Numbered from the stretch's first letter, positions 1 to 8,566 are shown. The stretch: 40,532 bases of DNA from Microvirga sp. BSC39 (GCF_000739015.1 NZ_JPUG01000057.1:1-40532), one strand, 5' to 3'. Notes: generated by a model not told the origin, from the sequence alone. A program made the numbers and translations.

Positions 1-6
1 GCCTAG

Positions 7-1437
7 CACTACTTTGGCAGGTAAGAGGAACCGGGCGAACCCCATCGACTTTTCTCGCTGAAGGATTTTGCGCGGGAGGTCGTCATGAGCACCTCAGTGG
101 CGTGGGAGCACGAACTTCAATCCTGGCTTGAACCCTTCCTCACCCACCTGCATCATCCAGCCCGCCGGCGCATGTGTCCGCTCTATGTGGCTGGGCTGAT
201 TGGACCGGGTGAGCGCAAAAGCCTGCAGCCCATCGCGGCTCGGCTTGCTCCTGTCGGCTACGACCAGCTGCATCACTTCGTGTCTGTGGGGCCGTGGGAT
301 GAGGCTCCGCTGGAGTCCGAACTGCTGGCGCAGGCCAATCGGCTTGTCGGCGGGCCTGACGCCGTCCTGGTGATCGATGACACCGCCCTGCTCAAGAAGG
401 GCACCCACTCGGTGGGTGTTGGTCCGCAATATGCCGGGGCGGTGGGCAAGAAGGCGAACTGCCAAGTGCTGGTTTCCCTCACGCTTGCCAAGGATGAGGT
501 GCCGATCCCCGTCGCCTTGCGCCTGTTCTTGCCTGACACCTGGGTCAACGATCCCGATCGCCTGCTGCGCGCCGGTGTGCCCGAGCCCTTCTGGACGGAG
601 TGCTCGAAGCCGCAGATCGCACTCACTGAGCTCCAGCGTGTCATGCAGGCTGGCGTGAGCTTCGGGGCGGTGCTGGCTGATGCCGGCTACGGCATCAGCG
701 CGCCCTTCCGGCAGGCGCTCACGGCTCTTGGGTTGCTCTGGGCAGTAGGCACCGTGCGCATTCAGAAGGTTTATCCGGCCGATGTGCAGATGGTGGCCTC
801 CACCACCACGCGCGGACGACCCCGCAAGACGCTGGTTCCGGATGTCGAAGCGGTTTCGGCCGAGGCCATGCTGGCTAAGGTGTCATGGCGCCAGGTCACC
901 TGGCGGCGCGGCACCAAGGGGCCGCTGCGGGCGAGGTTTGCCGCCACGCGTGTGCGGGTGGCTGATGGACCGGCGGTTCAGTTGCGCGGGCATGCCGCCC
1001 AGCACCTGCCCGGCGACGAGGTGTGGTTGGTGGGTGAGCATCGCTCGTCGGGGGAGCGCAAGTACTACCTGTCCAACCTGCCGCCCGACACGCCATTGAA
1101 GCAATTGGCGTCCCTGATCAAGGCGCGCTGGGTGTGCGAGCAGGCGCATCAGCAGTTGAAAGAGGAGCTTGGGCTTGACCACTTCGAGGGCCGCTCATGG
1201 CGCGGCTTGCATCGACATGCGCTGCTGACGCTCATCGCCTATTTGTTCCTGCAGCATCTACGCCTGCGGGCAGCCACAGGGGGAAAAAAGAAAAGCCGGC
1301 GGACCACCGCCGCAACCCAGCTTACCGGCCATCCGGCGCCTGCTGCTTGACCATCTGGCACACGCCATGCGCCTGCGATGTCCGTTCTGTCGGGCCCGCT
1401 TTACCCTCGGCTCACTGATAAAAGTGCCAAAGTAGTG
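7..1437 (+). mobile_element. IS701-family insertion sequence, complete
   Basis: The element is bounded by a perfect terminal inverted repeat: CACTACTTTGGCA at 7-19 and its complement TGCCAAAGTAGTG at 1425-1437. The flanking 4 bases are CTAG on both sides (3-6 and 1438-1441), matching the YTAR-type 4-bp target duplication known for IS701-family elements. It holds one intact transposase gene. The right-hand CTAG also serves as the left flank of the next insertion sequence, so the two elements are directly adjacent. Confidence 0.88.
85..1350 (+). CDS. IS701-family transposase
   Basis: A 421-aa DDE transposase that would cut and move the surrounding element. Family signs are the VIDDTALLKKG motif near residue 95 (first catalytic Asp), VLADAGYG near residue 200 (second Asp) and the C-terminal block with QLKEELGLDHFEGRSW (catalytic Glu region) followed by a hydrophobic helix. 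Length is normal for IS701 transposases and no frameshift is visible. The ATG at 85 follows a GGGAGG ribosome binding site by a few bases. It reads inward from the left inverted repeat and fills nearly the whole element, so it is probably functional. Confidence is high because several family-typical blocks occur in order. Confidence 0.93.
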   Translation: MSTSVAWEHELQSWLEPFLTHLHHPARRRMCPLYVAGLIGPGERKSLQPIAARLAPVGYDQLHHFVSVGPWDEAPLESELLAQANRLVGGPDAVLVIDDTALLKKGTHSVGVGPQYAGAVGKKANCQVLVSLTLAKDEVPIPVALRLFLPDTWVNDPDRLLRAGVPEPFWTECSKPQIALTELQRVMQAGVSFGAVLADAGYGISAPFRQALTALGLLWAVGTVRIQKVYPADVQMVASTTTRGRPRKTLVPDVEAVSAEAMLAKVSWRQVTWRRGTKGPLRARFAATRVRVADGPAVQLRGHAAQHLPGDEVWLVGEHRSSGERKYYLSNLPPDTPLKQLASLIKARWVCEQAHQQLKEELGLDHFEGRSWRGLHRHALLTLIAYLFLQHLRLRAATGGKKKSRRTTAATQLTGHPAPAA

Positions 1438-1441
1438 CTAG

Positions 1442-2323
1442 AGGGTGTTTGGAAATTAAGCTGCTGCACGGGCTAGCCTTTTGGTCATGAGGCGGCTCAT
1501 CGCGAGGTAGATCCACGTCTCAGTGGTGGCCGAGAGGCGCTCCCAGTCTTTCGCCAAGCGGCGGTTGCGCACGAGCCAGGCGAAGGTGCGCTCCACAATC
1601 CAGCGCTGGGGCAGAACCGCAAACCCAGCCGGCATCTCAGGGGCAGGCTGATCGGCCGGCACCCGCACCCAGCGCCGCGGCCGCTTCACGATCAGCAGCG
1701 TCCATCCGAGCTCCGTTGCCAGCCAGGAGGCCAGCCCCTGGTAGCCCATGTCGGCAAACAGGCATTCCACCTCCGGATAGCGGCTTCTCAGGTCAGCCAA
1801 CACGGCCTCCGCCGCGCGACGGTCATGCACATCGGCCGGATGCACCAGCACGTGCAGGATCAGGCCTTGCGTGTCGACCACCAGATGGCGTTTGCGGCCG
1901 GAGATCCGCTTGCCACCATCATATCCCCGCACCCCTCCGGCCTCGCTGGTGCGGGCGGTTTGACTGTCGATAATGGCGGCATGGGGCTGCGGATCTCGTC
2001 CGGCGAGCATGCGGATGCGTGGGCGGAGCGCATCATTGATGTGCTGCCAGGTGCCATGCTGACGCCATCGCCGGAAGTGGTCATACACACTTTGCCACGG
2101 CGGAAACTCGTGCGGTAGCAGGCGCCAGGGCTCGCCGCCGCGCAGGATGTAGAGGATGGCATTCAGCACCAACCGCAGGTCGTGCTTGCGGGGACGCCCG
2201 CGGCGGGTCGTGGGAGCAAGGAGGGGCGCTAGGATCGCCCACTCCGCATCGCTCAGGTCGGTGTCGTAGTTGAGGGCTGTCATGCCCCTTCAGATGGGCG
2301 CCGCCCGATTTTCCAGACACCCT
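1442..2323 (-). mobile_element. IS5-family (IS427-like) insertion sequence, complete
   Basis: The ends are AGGGTGTTTGGA at 1442 and, inverted, TCCAGACACCCT ending at 2323: 11 of 12 bases match. CTAG lies at both outer edges (1438-1441 and 2324-2327), consistent with a YTAR-type target duplication, although a 2- or 3-base duplication with slightly longer ends fits equally well. The element carries one full-length transposase gene on the minus strand. Confidence 0.85.
1456..2283 (-). CDS. IS5-family transposase (DUF4096 plus DDE domain)
   Basis: A 275-aa transposase. The N-terminal half matches the DUF4096 pattern (LSDAEWAILAPLL, GRPRKHDLRLVLNAILYILR, PWRLLPHEFPPWQSVYDHFR), a DNA-binding region. 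The rest is a DDE catalytic domain with AAIIDSQTART (first Asp), CLFADMGYQG (second Asp) and WIVERTFAWLVRNRRLAKDWE (Glu motif). Many IS427-group elements split this protein over two frames joined by frameshifting; here it is one continuous frame. ATG at 2283 follows an AAGGGG ribosome binding site. The protein appears complete and likely active. Confidence 0.92.
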   Translation of the reverse strand: MTALNYDTDLSDAEWAILAPLLAPTTRRGRPRKHDLRLVLNAILYILRGGEPWRLLPHEFPPWQSVYDHFRRWRQHGTWQHINDALRPRIRMLAGRDPQPHAAIIDSQTARTSEAGGVRGYDGGKRISGRKRHLVVDTQGLILHVLVHPADVHDRRAAEAVLADLRSRYPEVECLFADMGYQGLASWLATELGWTLLIVKRPRRWVRVPADQPAPEMPAGFAVLPQRWIVERTFAWLVRNRRLAKDWERLSATTETWIYLAMSRLMTKRLARAAA

Positions 2324-2528
2324 CTAGTCAAAGCGCGTGAGCGGCAATTTTAACCCCGTGCCTCGACTATGGAGATCAATAATGCTGAGCCTGCTGCAGC
2401 GGGCTTTTTGATGTCTTGGTGTCTTTCCAAATCCCGCAACTCCTACACACGAGACGACGACTGTCTCATGATAGAGGTCAGCACCAATCATCTGAAGGAA
2501 TAGCGGCCGAGAGTCTGCGCCTTGAGGC

Positions 2529-3218
2529 CTATCGTGCCGCGGACGAGGACGAGAGGGGGTTTGGATCGATATTATGCTCGTAGACACGCCACTGCTTCGG
2601 ATCCACTGCTCTAGCCGCGACCGACTCGCGGTGGCTGACTCCAGACTGAAAATCCGTTCGGAAAGTAGTGATGCTATAGACGCCACGCGGATAACCGCTT
2701 GGTGAATCGAGTTTGCTTGCACCGATTTCAGTGCGCTTCTTTACCGGTCCGAGTGGCTCACGTGCACCCGAAACTAGGCTCTTGTATTGATCGAATGGAT
2801 ACCGGGCTTGTGACTCGGGATCCAGTGCCGACCAAGCGCCTTGTACGTCGCCATTGTCGACCTTCTCGAGGTACTCATGAACAACAGCGCTCGGAGAAAT
2901 CTTTGGACCCACAAGCTCCCTAGCCTTGTCGACGCCGATGATAATCGCTGGCTTCATAAGAAAAACGATTAAGAAGAGAGCGAGTGCGCCACCTGCTTTC
3001 ACATAGGGCAGCTGAACTTCAAGCATTCCAGGAATGACTGCGCCAACTCCCGCGGCTGCCAATGCAAGTACTGTTATGAAAACCCATTGAGAAAAGGGCG
3101 TCGGGTCAGGGTTAAAGATTGCAAAACCCAGCATAAAAATAACAATTGCCACGCCTACTACGAAACTCAGTAGAACGTTTATGTTGATTGTGCCAGAAAC
3201 TATACTGCGTGAAGGCAT
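2529..3218 (-). CDS. membrane protein with DUF4019-like C-terminal domain
   Basis: The chosen start at 3218 gives 229 aa and is preceded by GAGGAAATC at good ribosome-binding distance; a start 34 codons upstream is open but has no such site. Three hydrophobic segments (about residues 12-34, 42-66 and 75-95) are followed by a soluble domain from about residue 118. That domain (VVHEYLEKVDNGDVQGAWS, then REPLGPVKKR, then a strand-rich stretch to WRVYEHN) resembles DUF4019, a family of unknown function. It would sit in the inner membrane with the domain on one side. It diverges from the exported HECGH protein at 3307, with about 90 bases between them that must hold both promoters. Base composition is AT-richer than the eCIS half, suggesting separate acquisition. 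Confidence 0.6.
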   Translation of the reverse strand: MPSRSIVSGTININVLLSFVVGVAIVIFMLGFAIFNPDPTPFSQWVFITVLALAAAGVGAVIPGMLEVQLPYVKAGGALALFLIVFLMKPAIIIGVDKARELVGPKISPSAVVHEYLEKVDNGDVQGAWSALDPESQARYPFDQYKSLVSGAREPLGPVKKRTEIGASKLDSPSGYPRGVYSITTFRTDFQSGVSHRESVAARAVDPKQWRVYEHNIDPNPLSSSSAAR

Positions 3219-3306
3219 GATTTCCTCGAAGTGAGTAGTCAAATCTATCCTTCGATCGAATAGAAGAATCATGTCATAAATTCGTTGTCTCATATAGGGG
3301 GCAATA

Positions 3307-3795
3307 GTGGTACGGATCAAATTGCTGGTTTGTCTTCTGCTGCCGATTGCTTGGCCGCATGGTGCCGATGCGCAAGTATTTGACGCGATATCCGGCAGTA
3401 GGATACCAAATGCGCGAGCTTGTGCAGCGCGTAACGGCTACAGTGGGGCTACAGTCCCCGTACGGCAACGGATCGGACCATCGTTTGCATGGGCCCACGC
3501 AAACTGGGATCCCGATGGCATGCCGGCGATAACCTATGGGCCAACGTACTTCCGACTCCCAAGCATTATGCAAGTCTTCACAACAGCGCACGAATGCGGC
3601 CATCTCGTCCTTCAGACGAACAACGAATTCGAGGCGAACTGCTATGCGCTCGCAAATGCAGGCTTGTCAGCCGCTCAGAAGGCGTTTGTGGCTCGATATC
3701 ACAAGCAGGTTGGATTACTTCCGGAGCAATACGGAGGTAATGGTGAGGCGTTCTGGGATAATACGGTGGAGCTTTGTTCGGACTTGGTCGATTAG
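3307..3795 (+). CDS. small exported putative metallopeptidase with HECGH motif
   Basis: A 162-aa protein starting at GTG 3307, with an AGGGGG sequence just upstream. Residues 1-23 form a signal peptide (IKLLVCLLLPIAW core, cleavage likely after ADA). Near residue 97 is TTAHECGHLVL, an HExxH zinc-binding motif, followed about ten residues later by NNEFEANCYALA, which resembles the ExxAN third-ligand motif of ImmA/IrrE-type and similar gluzincins. The catalytic Glu, two His and a downstream Glu are all present. Seen: signal peptide and motif. Inferred: periplasmic or secreted zinc protease, or a protein with a fold relic. No wider family was recognised. The short C-terminal tail and several Cys residues suit an exported protein. 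Neighbour 2529-3218 diverges from it. Confidence 0.6.
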   Translation: MVRIKLLVCLLLPIAWPHGADAQVFDAISGSRIPNARACAARNGYSGATVPVRQRIGPSFAWAHANWDPDGMPAITYGPTYFRLPSIMQVFTTAHECGHLVLQTNNEFEANCYALANAGLSAAQKAFVARYHKQVGLLPEQYGGNGEAFWDNTVELCSDLVD

Positions 3796-3983
3796 ATCGT
3801 GAAAGGTTTCTTGGGAGTTCGTCTAACGCGTTGCAATGTGCCTTTGGGTTCTGAAAATCTGACCCGCAACATGTCGCGATGCTCAACCTCTTCGTAGAAG
3901 AGAGCATAGCTGAGAGGCTGGGGGCTACGTCGTTGGCTCAGGTGCAATTAAGTCTTAATGCCCAGGGTTAGTAAATCTAATAA

Positions 3984-5258
3984 TCATTTTTCCTGTTTTG
4001 GTTGACCGTCTGCGCCTGTTCGAACAATAGGAGCTTTACACTCGGGATCAGTGGGCGGCGGGTCGTCAGCAATTCGCAGGCATTTCGGCTGACACTGCGG
4101 TCGTTTTGACGTGCAAAGCGCGGCAATGCGCGAGTAGTATGCGCTTCTATCAATTGAATAATTATCTTTGTAGCCGAGATTGGGCAGCCAATTTGGGTAG
4201 GTTCGTCTGGTAAGTTCGATCAATAGATCTTGGTCAATAGTCTCAGCATCCCACCAATTTGCGGTTAGGAGCCCTGGTACTTCTCGCCATACCGGTACCA
4301 ATTTTGCGCCAGTAAGAGAAGAGCTAGCTATATATACGTTAGATAGATCGATGCCGGCGAAATTTATAGAATCAAAGGAAGCATTGCGGATATAAGCCCG
4401 GGAAAAGTTCACACTACTGGTATCAGAAAATTTATCTCTATTCCGAAGATATTCGGGGACTTTCTCTCCAAGGAAAGACGATATGCCATATAGTTCTGAT
4501 ACTAGCTGGCGTTTTTTCTTGAATTCTTCCTGTATTGCTGTAGATCTAACGATTTCAGCTAGCTTAGCGTCCGTAACGTTGTTCGAGCAAAGAAAACCAT
4601 AACTAAGTCGTGCCGCTTCTGGTATCTCGAACCCAGCAGAGTCGGCCTCACATTGTGTCTGAACCGCGGTATGCCGTTCACCGACCCGGCGACTGATCTC
4701 GGCGATGCTGTGAATCGATGGACTTTCAACTTTTGGGAATGCCACGTCGAATAGATCTCGAAATAGAGTCGCAGTTGATGCTTCTGAGATTGCCCGCTTG
4801 GCAATGTCGACAGCCGGCTGTCTGTATCGAGGAGACTCTGTGAAGGCACGCAGTCGTGCTAAAAGAGTAGTGTCTGTACGGAAATCGTCTGGATTTTTGA
4901 TCGAACCGACAAGCGCATTCCAGCGTGCATCTTCGCCGGCTTCCTGAGCCGCAATTCTAGCTGCTTCAGTCTGTCTCCTGCTCTCGTTTAGCTGCTGTGT
5001 TTGTATCACAGTTGTCACAAGAACTGTAATAACGGAGACTAGTGGGACGAGCAGTGCAGACCACGCCTGCGTGCGGGTGGTTCGCAACTGCGTTCTCGCA
5101 AGTCTAGCATCTGAAATGGCTTTCCTCGTATCAGCTGTTGCCTTTCGCGCCTCAGACAATGCTTTTTGGATATTAGTTACCTTTTCCAAGCGCGAGAGAT
5201 CACCAGGAGCTATCTTATCCATTTCCTCTGCGAGTCTTCTAGATATCGAGTGGACCAT
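3984..5258 (-). CDS. membrane-anchored coiled-coil protein with pentapeptide-like repeats
   Basis: A 424-aa protein with ATG at 5258 and a GAGG ribosome binding site 7 bases upstream. Residues 20-60 are Lys/Arg/Glu/Ala rich with heptad character (coiled coil). Residues 65-86 form one transmembrane helix, followed by another polar helix. At about residues 281-318 is a run of A(D/N)LSX-like pentapeptide units (VNFSRAYIRNASFDSINFAG, then IDLSNVYIASSSLTGAKL), typical of the pentapeptide-repeat beta-helix. The tail holds four to five Cys residues. The function is unknown; such proteins are often scaffolds or interaction modules. It is a lone gene with low GC compared with the eCIS operon, between mobile elements, so it is probably horizontally acquired cargo. 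Confidence 0.6.
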   Translation of the reverse strand: MVHSISRRLAEEMDKIAPGDLSRLEKVTNIQKALSEARKATADTRKAISDARLARTQLRTTRTQAWSALLVPLVSVITVLVTTVIQTQQLNESRRQTEAARIAAQEAGEDARWNALVGSIKNPDDFRTDTTLLARLRAFTESPRYRQPAVDIAKRAISEASTATLFRDLFDVAFPKVESPSIHSIAEISRRVGERHTAVQTQCEADSAGFEIPEAARLSYGFLCSNNVTDAKLAEIVRSTAIQEEFKKKRQLVSELYGISSFLGEKVPEYLRNRDKFSDTSSVNFSRAYIRNASFDSINFAGIDLSNVYIASSSLTGAKLVPVWREVPGLLTANWWDAETIDQDLLIELTRRTYPNWLPNLGYKDNYSIDRSAYYSRIAALCTSKRPQCQPKCLRIADDPPPTDPECKAPIVRTGADGQPKQEK

Positions 5259-5483
5259 GGGTCAGCCTCAAACCTAAGAAAGAAACTCAACAACTGTGCT
5301 GAAATCGAAGCTACGAACGGATATTAGTGCTTAGAGTGCGAGTAGTAGCCTAGTTGGAGAAAATAGCAGATTGTCTAAACAGACTAATCCAAATGAGCAC
5401 ACAGGCTTCAAGCTAATGTCAGGTCTCTCCAACAAGGAGAGAGCAGTTCGGTATAGGCGCCGCCCGTGCGGTGATCGATCTAG

Positions 5484-5729
5484 TCAAATTCTCACAGTGT
5501 ATAGCGCGGCAGTGAGCACGAGTAAGCTGACGAACATCAAGCCTAGGCTTTCCTTTGCTCCTCCCAGGCTGAAGAGCCCTCCCAAGATCGTGCAGCCTTG
5601 GACATCCTTCTGCGCTTCCTCACGCGGACAATGATAGCAAACCAAAAAGAGCGTCAACTCTCCGAAGCCAGGCGCAATCAGGCCGACATAATGCAGTTCG
5701 ACAACTGGCAGACCATGCGTTGGGATCAC
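5484..5729 (-). CDS. possible small membrane protein (weak)
   Basis: An 81-aa open frame starting with GTG. Its C-terminal 20 residues (LGLMFVSLLVLTAALYTVRI) would make one membrane helix, and the middle contains three Cys (CYHCPREEAQ, QGCTILGG). There is no convincing ribosome binding site and no recognised family. It sits 27 bases downstream of another small hydrophobic frame on the same strand. It may be real or chance; it is listed because nothing else explains 5259-6170. Confidence 0.25.
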   Translation of the reverse strand: MIPTHGLPVVELHYVGLIAPGFGELTLFLVCYHCPREEAQKDVQGCTILGGLFSLGGAKESLGLMFVSLLVLTAALYTVRI

Positions 5730-5756
5730 AAGCTGGCCGGAAGGGAGGCCTCTCGG

Positions 5757-5894
5757 TTAGATCCCTACCGCTACTGCCCATCCAAGAAGGGCTAGAACGC
5801 CAACCAGACCGGCCCACTCGATATAGCGGCTAAAGGGAAGGCTGAAGGGATCCGGCGCTCGGACTTCATTGTCATTGTCTGAGTGCACGTTCAT
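5757..5894 (-). CDS. possible 45-aa single-span membrane peptide (weak)
   Basis: The frame from ATG 5894 encodes an acidic N-terminus (NVHSDNDNEVRAPDPF) and a C-terminal hydrophobic span (AGLVGVLALLGWAVAVGI). This layout is common among small inner-membrane proteins. A longer frame opens at 5969 but its extra residues look non-coding. The ribosome binding site is poor and no family was recognised. Confidence 0.3.
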   Translation of the reverse strand: MNVHSDNDNEVRAPDPFSLPFSRYIEWAGLVGVLALLGWAVAVGI

Positions 5895-6170
5895 AGCGGT
5901 CACATACGAACAAGGTTGAATGCCAGAGCGAGGAGCGCCACGGCGCATACCAGTCCAGCGAGTCGGCAAAGAAGCGCCGCCAGATCATTGGCGGGATGAG
6001 TCGATGGGCCATTCATAAGCCAGCTATTAACCAAGCGGCCCGAGCCTGAGCAATATCCCTTTAGAGCTAACAGCATGCATCATTCACAGGTGGAGCGCAG
6101 TAAGCAGGCCTGATACCCAAGCCCCTAGACCACGACGCCAAGCGCAGGGTAGAGCCTGACCTGGCCCTTC

Positions 6171-6314
6171 TCATGTGCGCTGCTCTAAGGCCTTGCGAGC
6201 CTCCGCAATCATCAGGTGCCAGTGCTGTTCGACATCCCGCTCGATGAGCTGCCTGCGTTCCGGACCGCGCACAGCCGGATACCAGCCTGAGCGCTCGATC
6301 GTCTCACGCAGCAT
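6171..6314 (-). pseudogene. unidentified C-terminal gene remnant
   Basis: A 47-codon frame on the minus strand has a protein-like composition (ETIERSGWYPAVRGPERRQ, then ERDVEQHWHLMIAEARKALE) and ends at TGA 6171-6173. It abuts the truncated IS6 transposase that starts about 6317 on the other strand. This suggests the tail of a larger gene cut off by the insertion. The parent family was not identified. It could also be a chance frame. Confidence 0.3.
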
Positions 6315-6316
6315 GG

Positions 6317-6952
6317 CACTGCTTCAGCCTCAGCCTGCGCGAAGTCGAGTTGATCTTGGCGGCGCGAGGCATCGTGGTCAGCTATGAGACCATCCGCGAG
6401 TGGAGCCTGCGCTTCGGACGAGCTTACGCCAATAGCCTCAAGAGGCGGCGGCCGAAACCCGGCGACAAGTGGTTTCTGGATGAGGTGTTTGTCCGCATTC
6501 GCGGCAAACTGAACTATCTGTGGCGAGCCGTTGATCAGCACGGCAACGTGCTCGACGTTCTGATTCAAAGCCGCCGCAATCCCAAGGCCGCCAAGCGCTT
6601 CTTTCGCAAGCTGCTGAAGGGCTTGTGCTATGTGCTAAGGGTCATTGTGACTGATATACTCGGAGCCTATGGCACCGCTAAACGCGAGATCCTGCCGGGC
6701 GTCGAGCATCGGCAGAGCCGGTACTTGAACAACCGCTGTGAGGTCTCACACCAACCCACCCGACGGCGCGAATGCCACATGAGGCGGTTCAAGTCAGTTC
6801 GGCAGGCACAGCAATTCCTCTCCACCCATACCCGGATCCACAACCACTTCCAACTTCGCCGCCATCGTCTTTCCGCCAGTGAGTATCGGGCTGCGCGCAA
6901 TCATGCCTTCTCCACTTGGCGCGATGCGGCAGGAGCTCCCCTCGCAGGCTGA
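6317..6952 (+). pseudogene. IS6-family transposase, 5'-truncated
   Basis: The translated frame starts inside the family pattern at FSLSLREVELILAARG (near residue 30-35 of a normal protein), followed by VSYETIREWSLRFGRAYA, the DDE core (KWFLDEVFVRIRGKLNYLWR with first Asp, VIVTDILGAYG with second Asp), the Glu region (VEHRQSRYLNNRCEVSHQPTRRRE is reduced but recognisable) and the normal C-terminal RFKSVRQAQQFLSTH block. The start codon and helix-turn-helix N-terminus are missing and no left inverted repeat is visible. It belongs to the same IS6 subgroup as the element at 13860-15840 but is clearly divergent from it. Confidence 0.85.
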
Positions 6953-7128
6953 CGCTGGATGGCCTGACCGCAGTGCCCCGCTAGCTTGTCTCTTCGGCCT
7001 CAAGTTGACAGTACCAACACGAGACCGCGCCAGCAAAGTGCGACCGAGCACATGTCGAATTGTGATCGGGAGTACTCTGTTCCTGTGAGCAGCAGACTAG
7101 ATAGGCCGATCTCAGGAGGCAGCACGCT

Positions 7129-7575
7129 ATGGCAGAACCAGTTCTGAAGAAGGGTTCAACTGATCCTGCTGTGCAGGACTTGCAGGAGGCCCTCAATGCC
7201 CTCGGACATAATCCAGGGCCGGTCGATAGTGTCTTCGGGGCCAGCACTGAGCGCGCAGTCCGATCCTTTCAGCAGTCAATGGGCATCGCTGCGGATGGAG
7301 TCGTCGGCCGGGTCACATGGATCAATATCGATGAAGCCGACCAAAGCGAGCCAGTTCTCCGCCTTGGCTCAACCGGCCTGCCAGTCCGCCGCCTTCAGAG
7401 TCGGATGAGTGCGGTTGGTTTCGACACCGGCGGGGTCGATGGACGCTTCAGCCCAAAAACAGAAGCGGCAGTGAGACAGCTTCAGGAACGGTTCGATCTT
7501 GCTGTGGACGGCGTCGTGGGTGCAAAAACCTGGGCGGTTGTTGCTGCACTGGAGAACGAAGGGCCGGCGAGCTGA
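7129..7575 (+). CDS. tandem peptidoglycan-binding-domain protein
   Basis: A 148-aa protein made almost entirely of two PG_binding_1 domains (about residues 5-60 and 75-138). Each has the family pattern of a short LKKGSTDPAVQDLQEAL or LRLGSTGLPVRRLQSRM helix, a GPVDSVFG or GGVDGRFS loop, an A-V-R-x-(F/L)Q helix and a D-G-V-V-G-x-x-T-W end. A strong AGGAGG site precedes ATG 7129. There is no signal peptide or membrane segment, which is odd for a wall-binding protein and suggests release by lysis or delivery by another machine. The next gene, the LysM protein at 7666, follows after 90 bases on the same strand. Domain identity is firm; its role is inferred. Confidence 0.85.
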   Translation: MAEPVLKKGSTDPAVQDLQEALNALGHNPGPVDSVFGASTERAVRSFQQSMGIAADGVVGRVTWINIDEADQSEPVLRLGSTGLPVRRLQSRMSAVGFDTGGVDGRFSPKTEAAVRQLQERFDLAVDGVVGAKTWAVVAALENEGPAS

Positions 7576-7665
7576 CTGAAGTGGATCATCGCGGATGGCT
7601 GCACTCCGATCGCACATCATTTCGGATCGGGCGAAGCAGCGCAGGATTGGTCGAGGAGAGCAGGT

Positions 7666-8157
7666 ATGGCGAACGAGATCCAGCAACCCAAGCCGTTTGA
7701 CTTGGTGGGCAATCCTATCTTGATCGGAGGCATTGGCTCAGGGTTTGAAGCCATTCTTCAATATCGCATCCATGACGGCCATGACGACCGCACAGGCCAC
7801 TTCACGGTCGGTGGCGGGACCGGTGAGCACGGACAGTTCCACCTGTCGATCGACGTATCTGAAGCCGTCTTCCAGTTGGACCGTCTGTTCGTCGAGGTGT
7901 TCGAGGAGAGCGCAGCAGACGGCTCAGAAATCAACAAAGTGATTGTCCCCGTTATCTTCGGGCTTAATATCGTACCCGGGTACGTAGGCTTCCGTCTTCA
8001 TACGGTCCAGCCCGGCGACACCCTTGCGAAGATCGCGCGCGACCACTACAGCGATCTCCGCCGTTTCCAGGACATTGTCAGGGCAAATCCACTGGTCATC
8101 AGTGATCCGGATCGGATCTTCCCTGGTCAGATATTGAAGATACCAATCGGCGCGTAA
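7666..8157 (+). CDS. Ig-like (Gmad2-type) plus LysM domain protein
   Basis: A 163-aa protein with ATG at 7666 and GAGGAGAG upstream. Residues 8-90 resemble the Gmad2 immunoglobulin-like domain (KPFDLVGNPILIGGIGSGFE, then HFTVGGGTGEHGQFHLSIDV). Residues 108-162 are a LysM domain (HTVQPGDTLAKIARDHYSD, then ANPLVISDPDRIFPGQILKI), which binds glycan such as peptidoglycan. No signal peptide is visible. It is likely co-transcribed with the PG-binding protein at 7129. LysM proteins of similar size also occur as hub or adaptor parts of contractile injection systems, so a link with the eCIS operon is possible but unproven. Confidence 0.82.
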   Translation: MANEIQQPKPFDLVGNPILIGGIGSGFEAILQYRIHDGHDDRTGHFTVGGGTGEHGQFHLSIDVSEAVFQLDRLFVEVFEESAADGSEINKVIVPVIFGLNIVPGYVGFRLHTVQPGDTLAKIARDHYSDLRRFQDIVRANPLVISDPDRIFPGQILKIPIGA

Positions 8158-8211
8158 TGAGCCTGCAAGCCAGGTTACAACAGGATGAGCCCGAGGCGTA
8201 CGGCCTGCGCG

Positions 8212-8420
8212 GGCTCCGTTGCATTAACCTTGGCAGTTTAATGAAGGGCAGCCACTCGAAGAGCCGTCCTGTTGTCCCTGCCGCTTTCCGGTCGAGATCA
8301 TCCTGCTGTGCGTGCGCTGGTACTGCAAATACAGCATCAGCTATCGGGACCTCGCTGAGATGATGCAGGAGCGCGGTGTCAACGTTGATCCATCTACCCT
8401 CTTTCGCTGGGTTCAGCGCG
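8212..8420 (+). pseudogene. IS6-family element, left-end fragment
   Basis: GGCTCCGTTGCAT at 8212-8224 resembles the left inverted repeat of IS6/IS26-type elements. ATG at 8241 opens a transposase N-terminus (MKGSH), which after a one-base shift near 8285 continues as EIILLCVRWYCKYSISYRDL, then AEMMQERGVNVDPSTLFRWV: the IS26/IS6100-subgroup helix-turn-helix. Homology stops at RWVQR near 8420. The catalytic domain is absent, so this is a dead fragment. Confidence 0.8.
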
Positions 8421-8566
8421 CAGACGCGCCGTCTTCACCATGTATGCCCCCGACAATCCCATAGAACACATCCTAAGGCGGAGCGTCATCGAACTTACGC
8501 GTAAGGCCGTTTATGGAAATGTTAGGTGGAGAGGAGAGCCGCTCTGGGAAGCCCTCCTCCAGCTTG

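Noticed and set aside
6317..8420. Composite IS6 transposon carrying the PG-binding and LysM genes between two IS6 copies
   Set aside because: Both flanks are IS6-family and in the same orientation, but the left fragment is of the LREVE/LAARGI subgroup and the right one of the IS26-like SYRDLAEMM subgroup, so they are not copies of one element.
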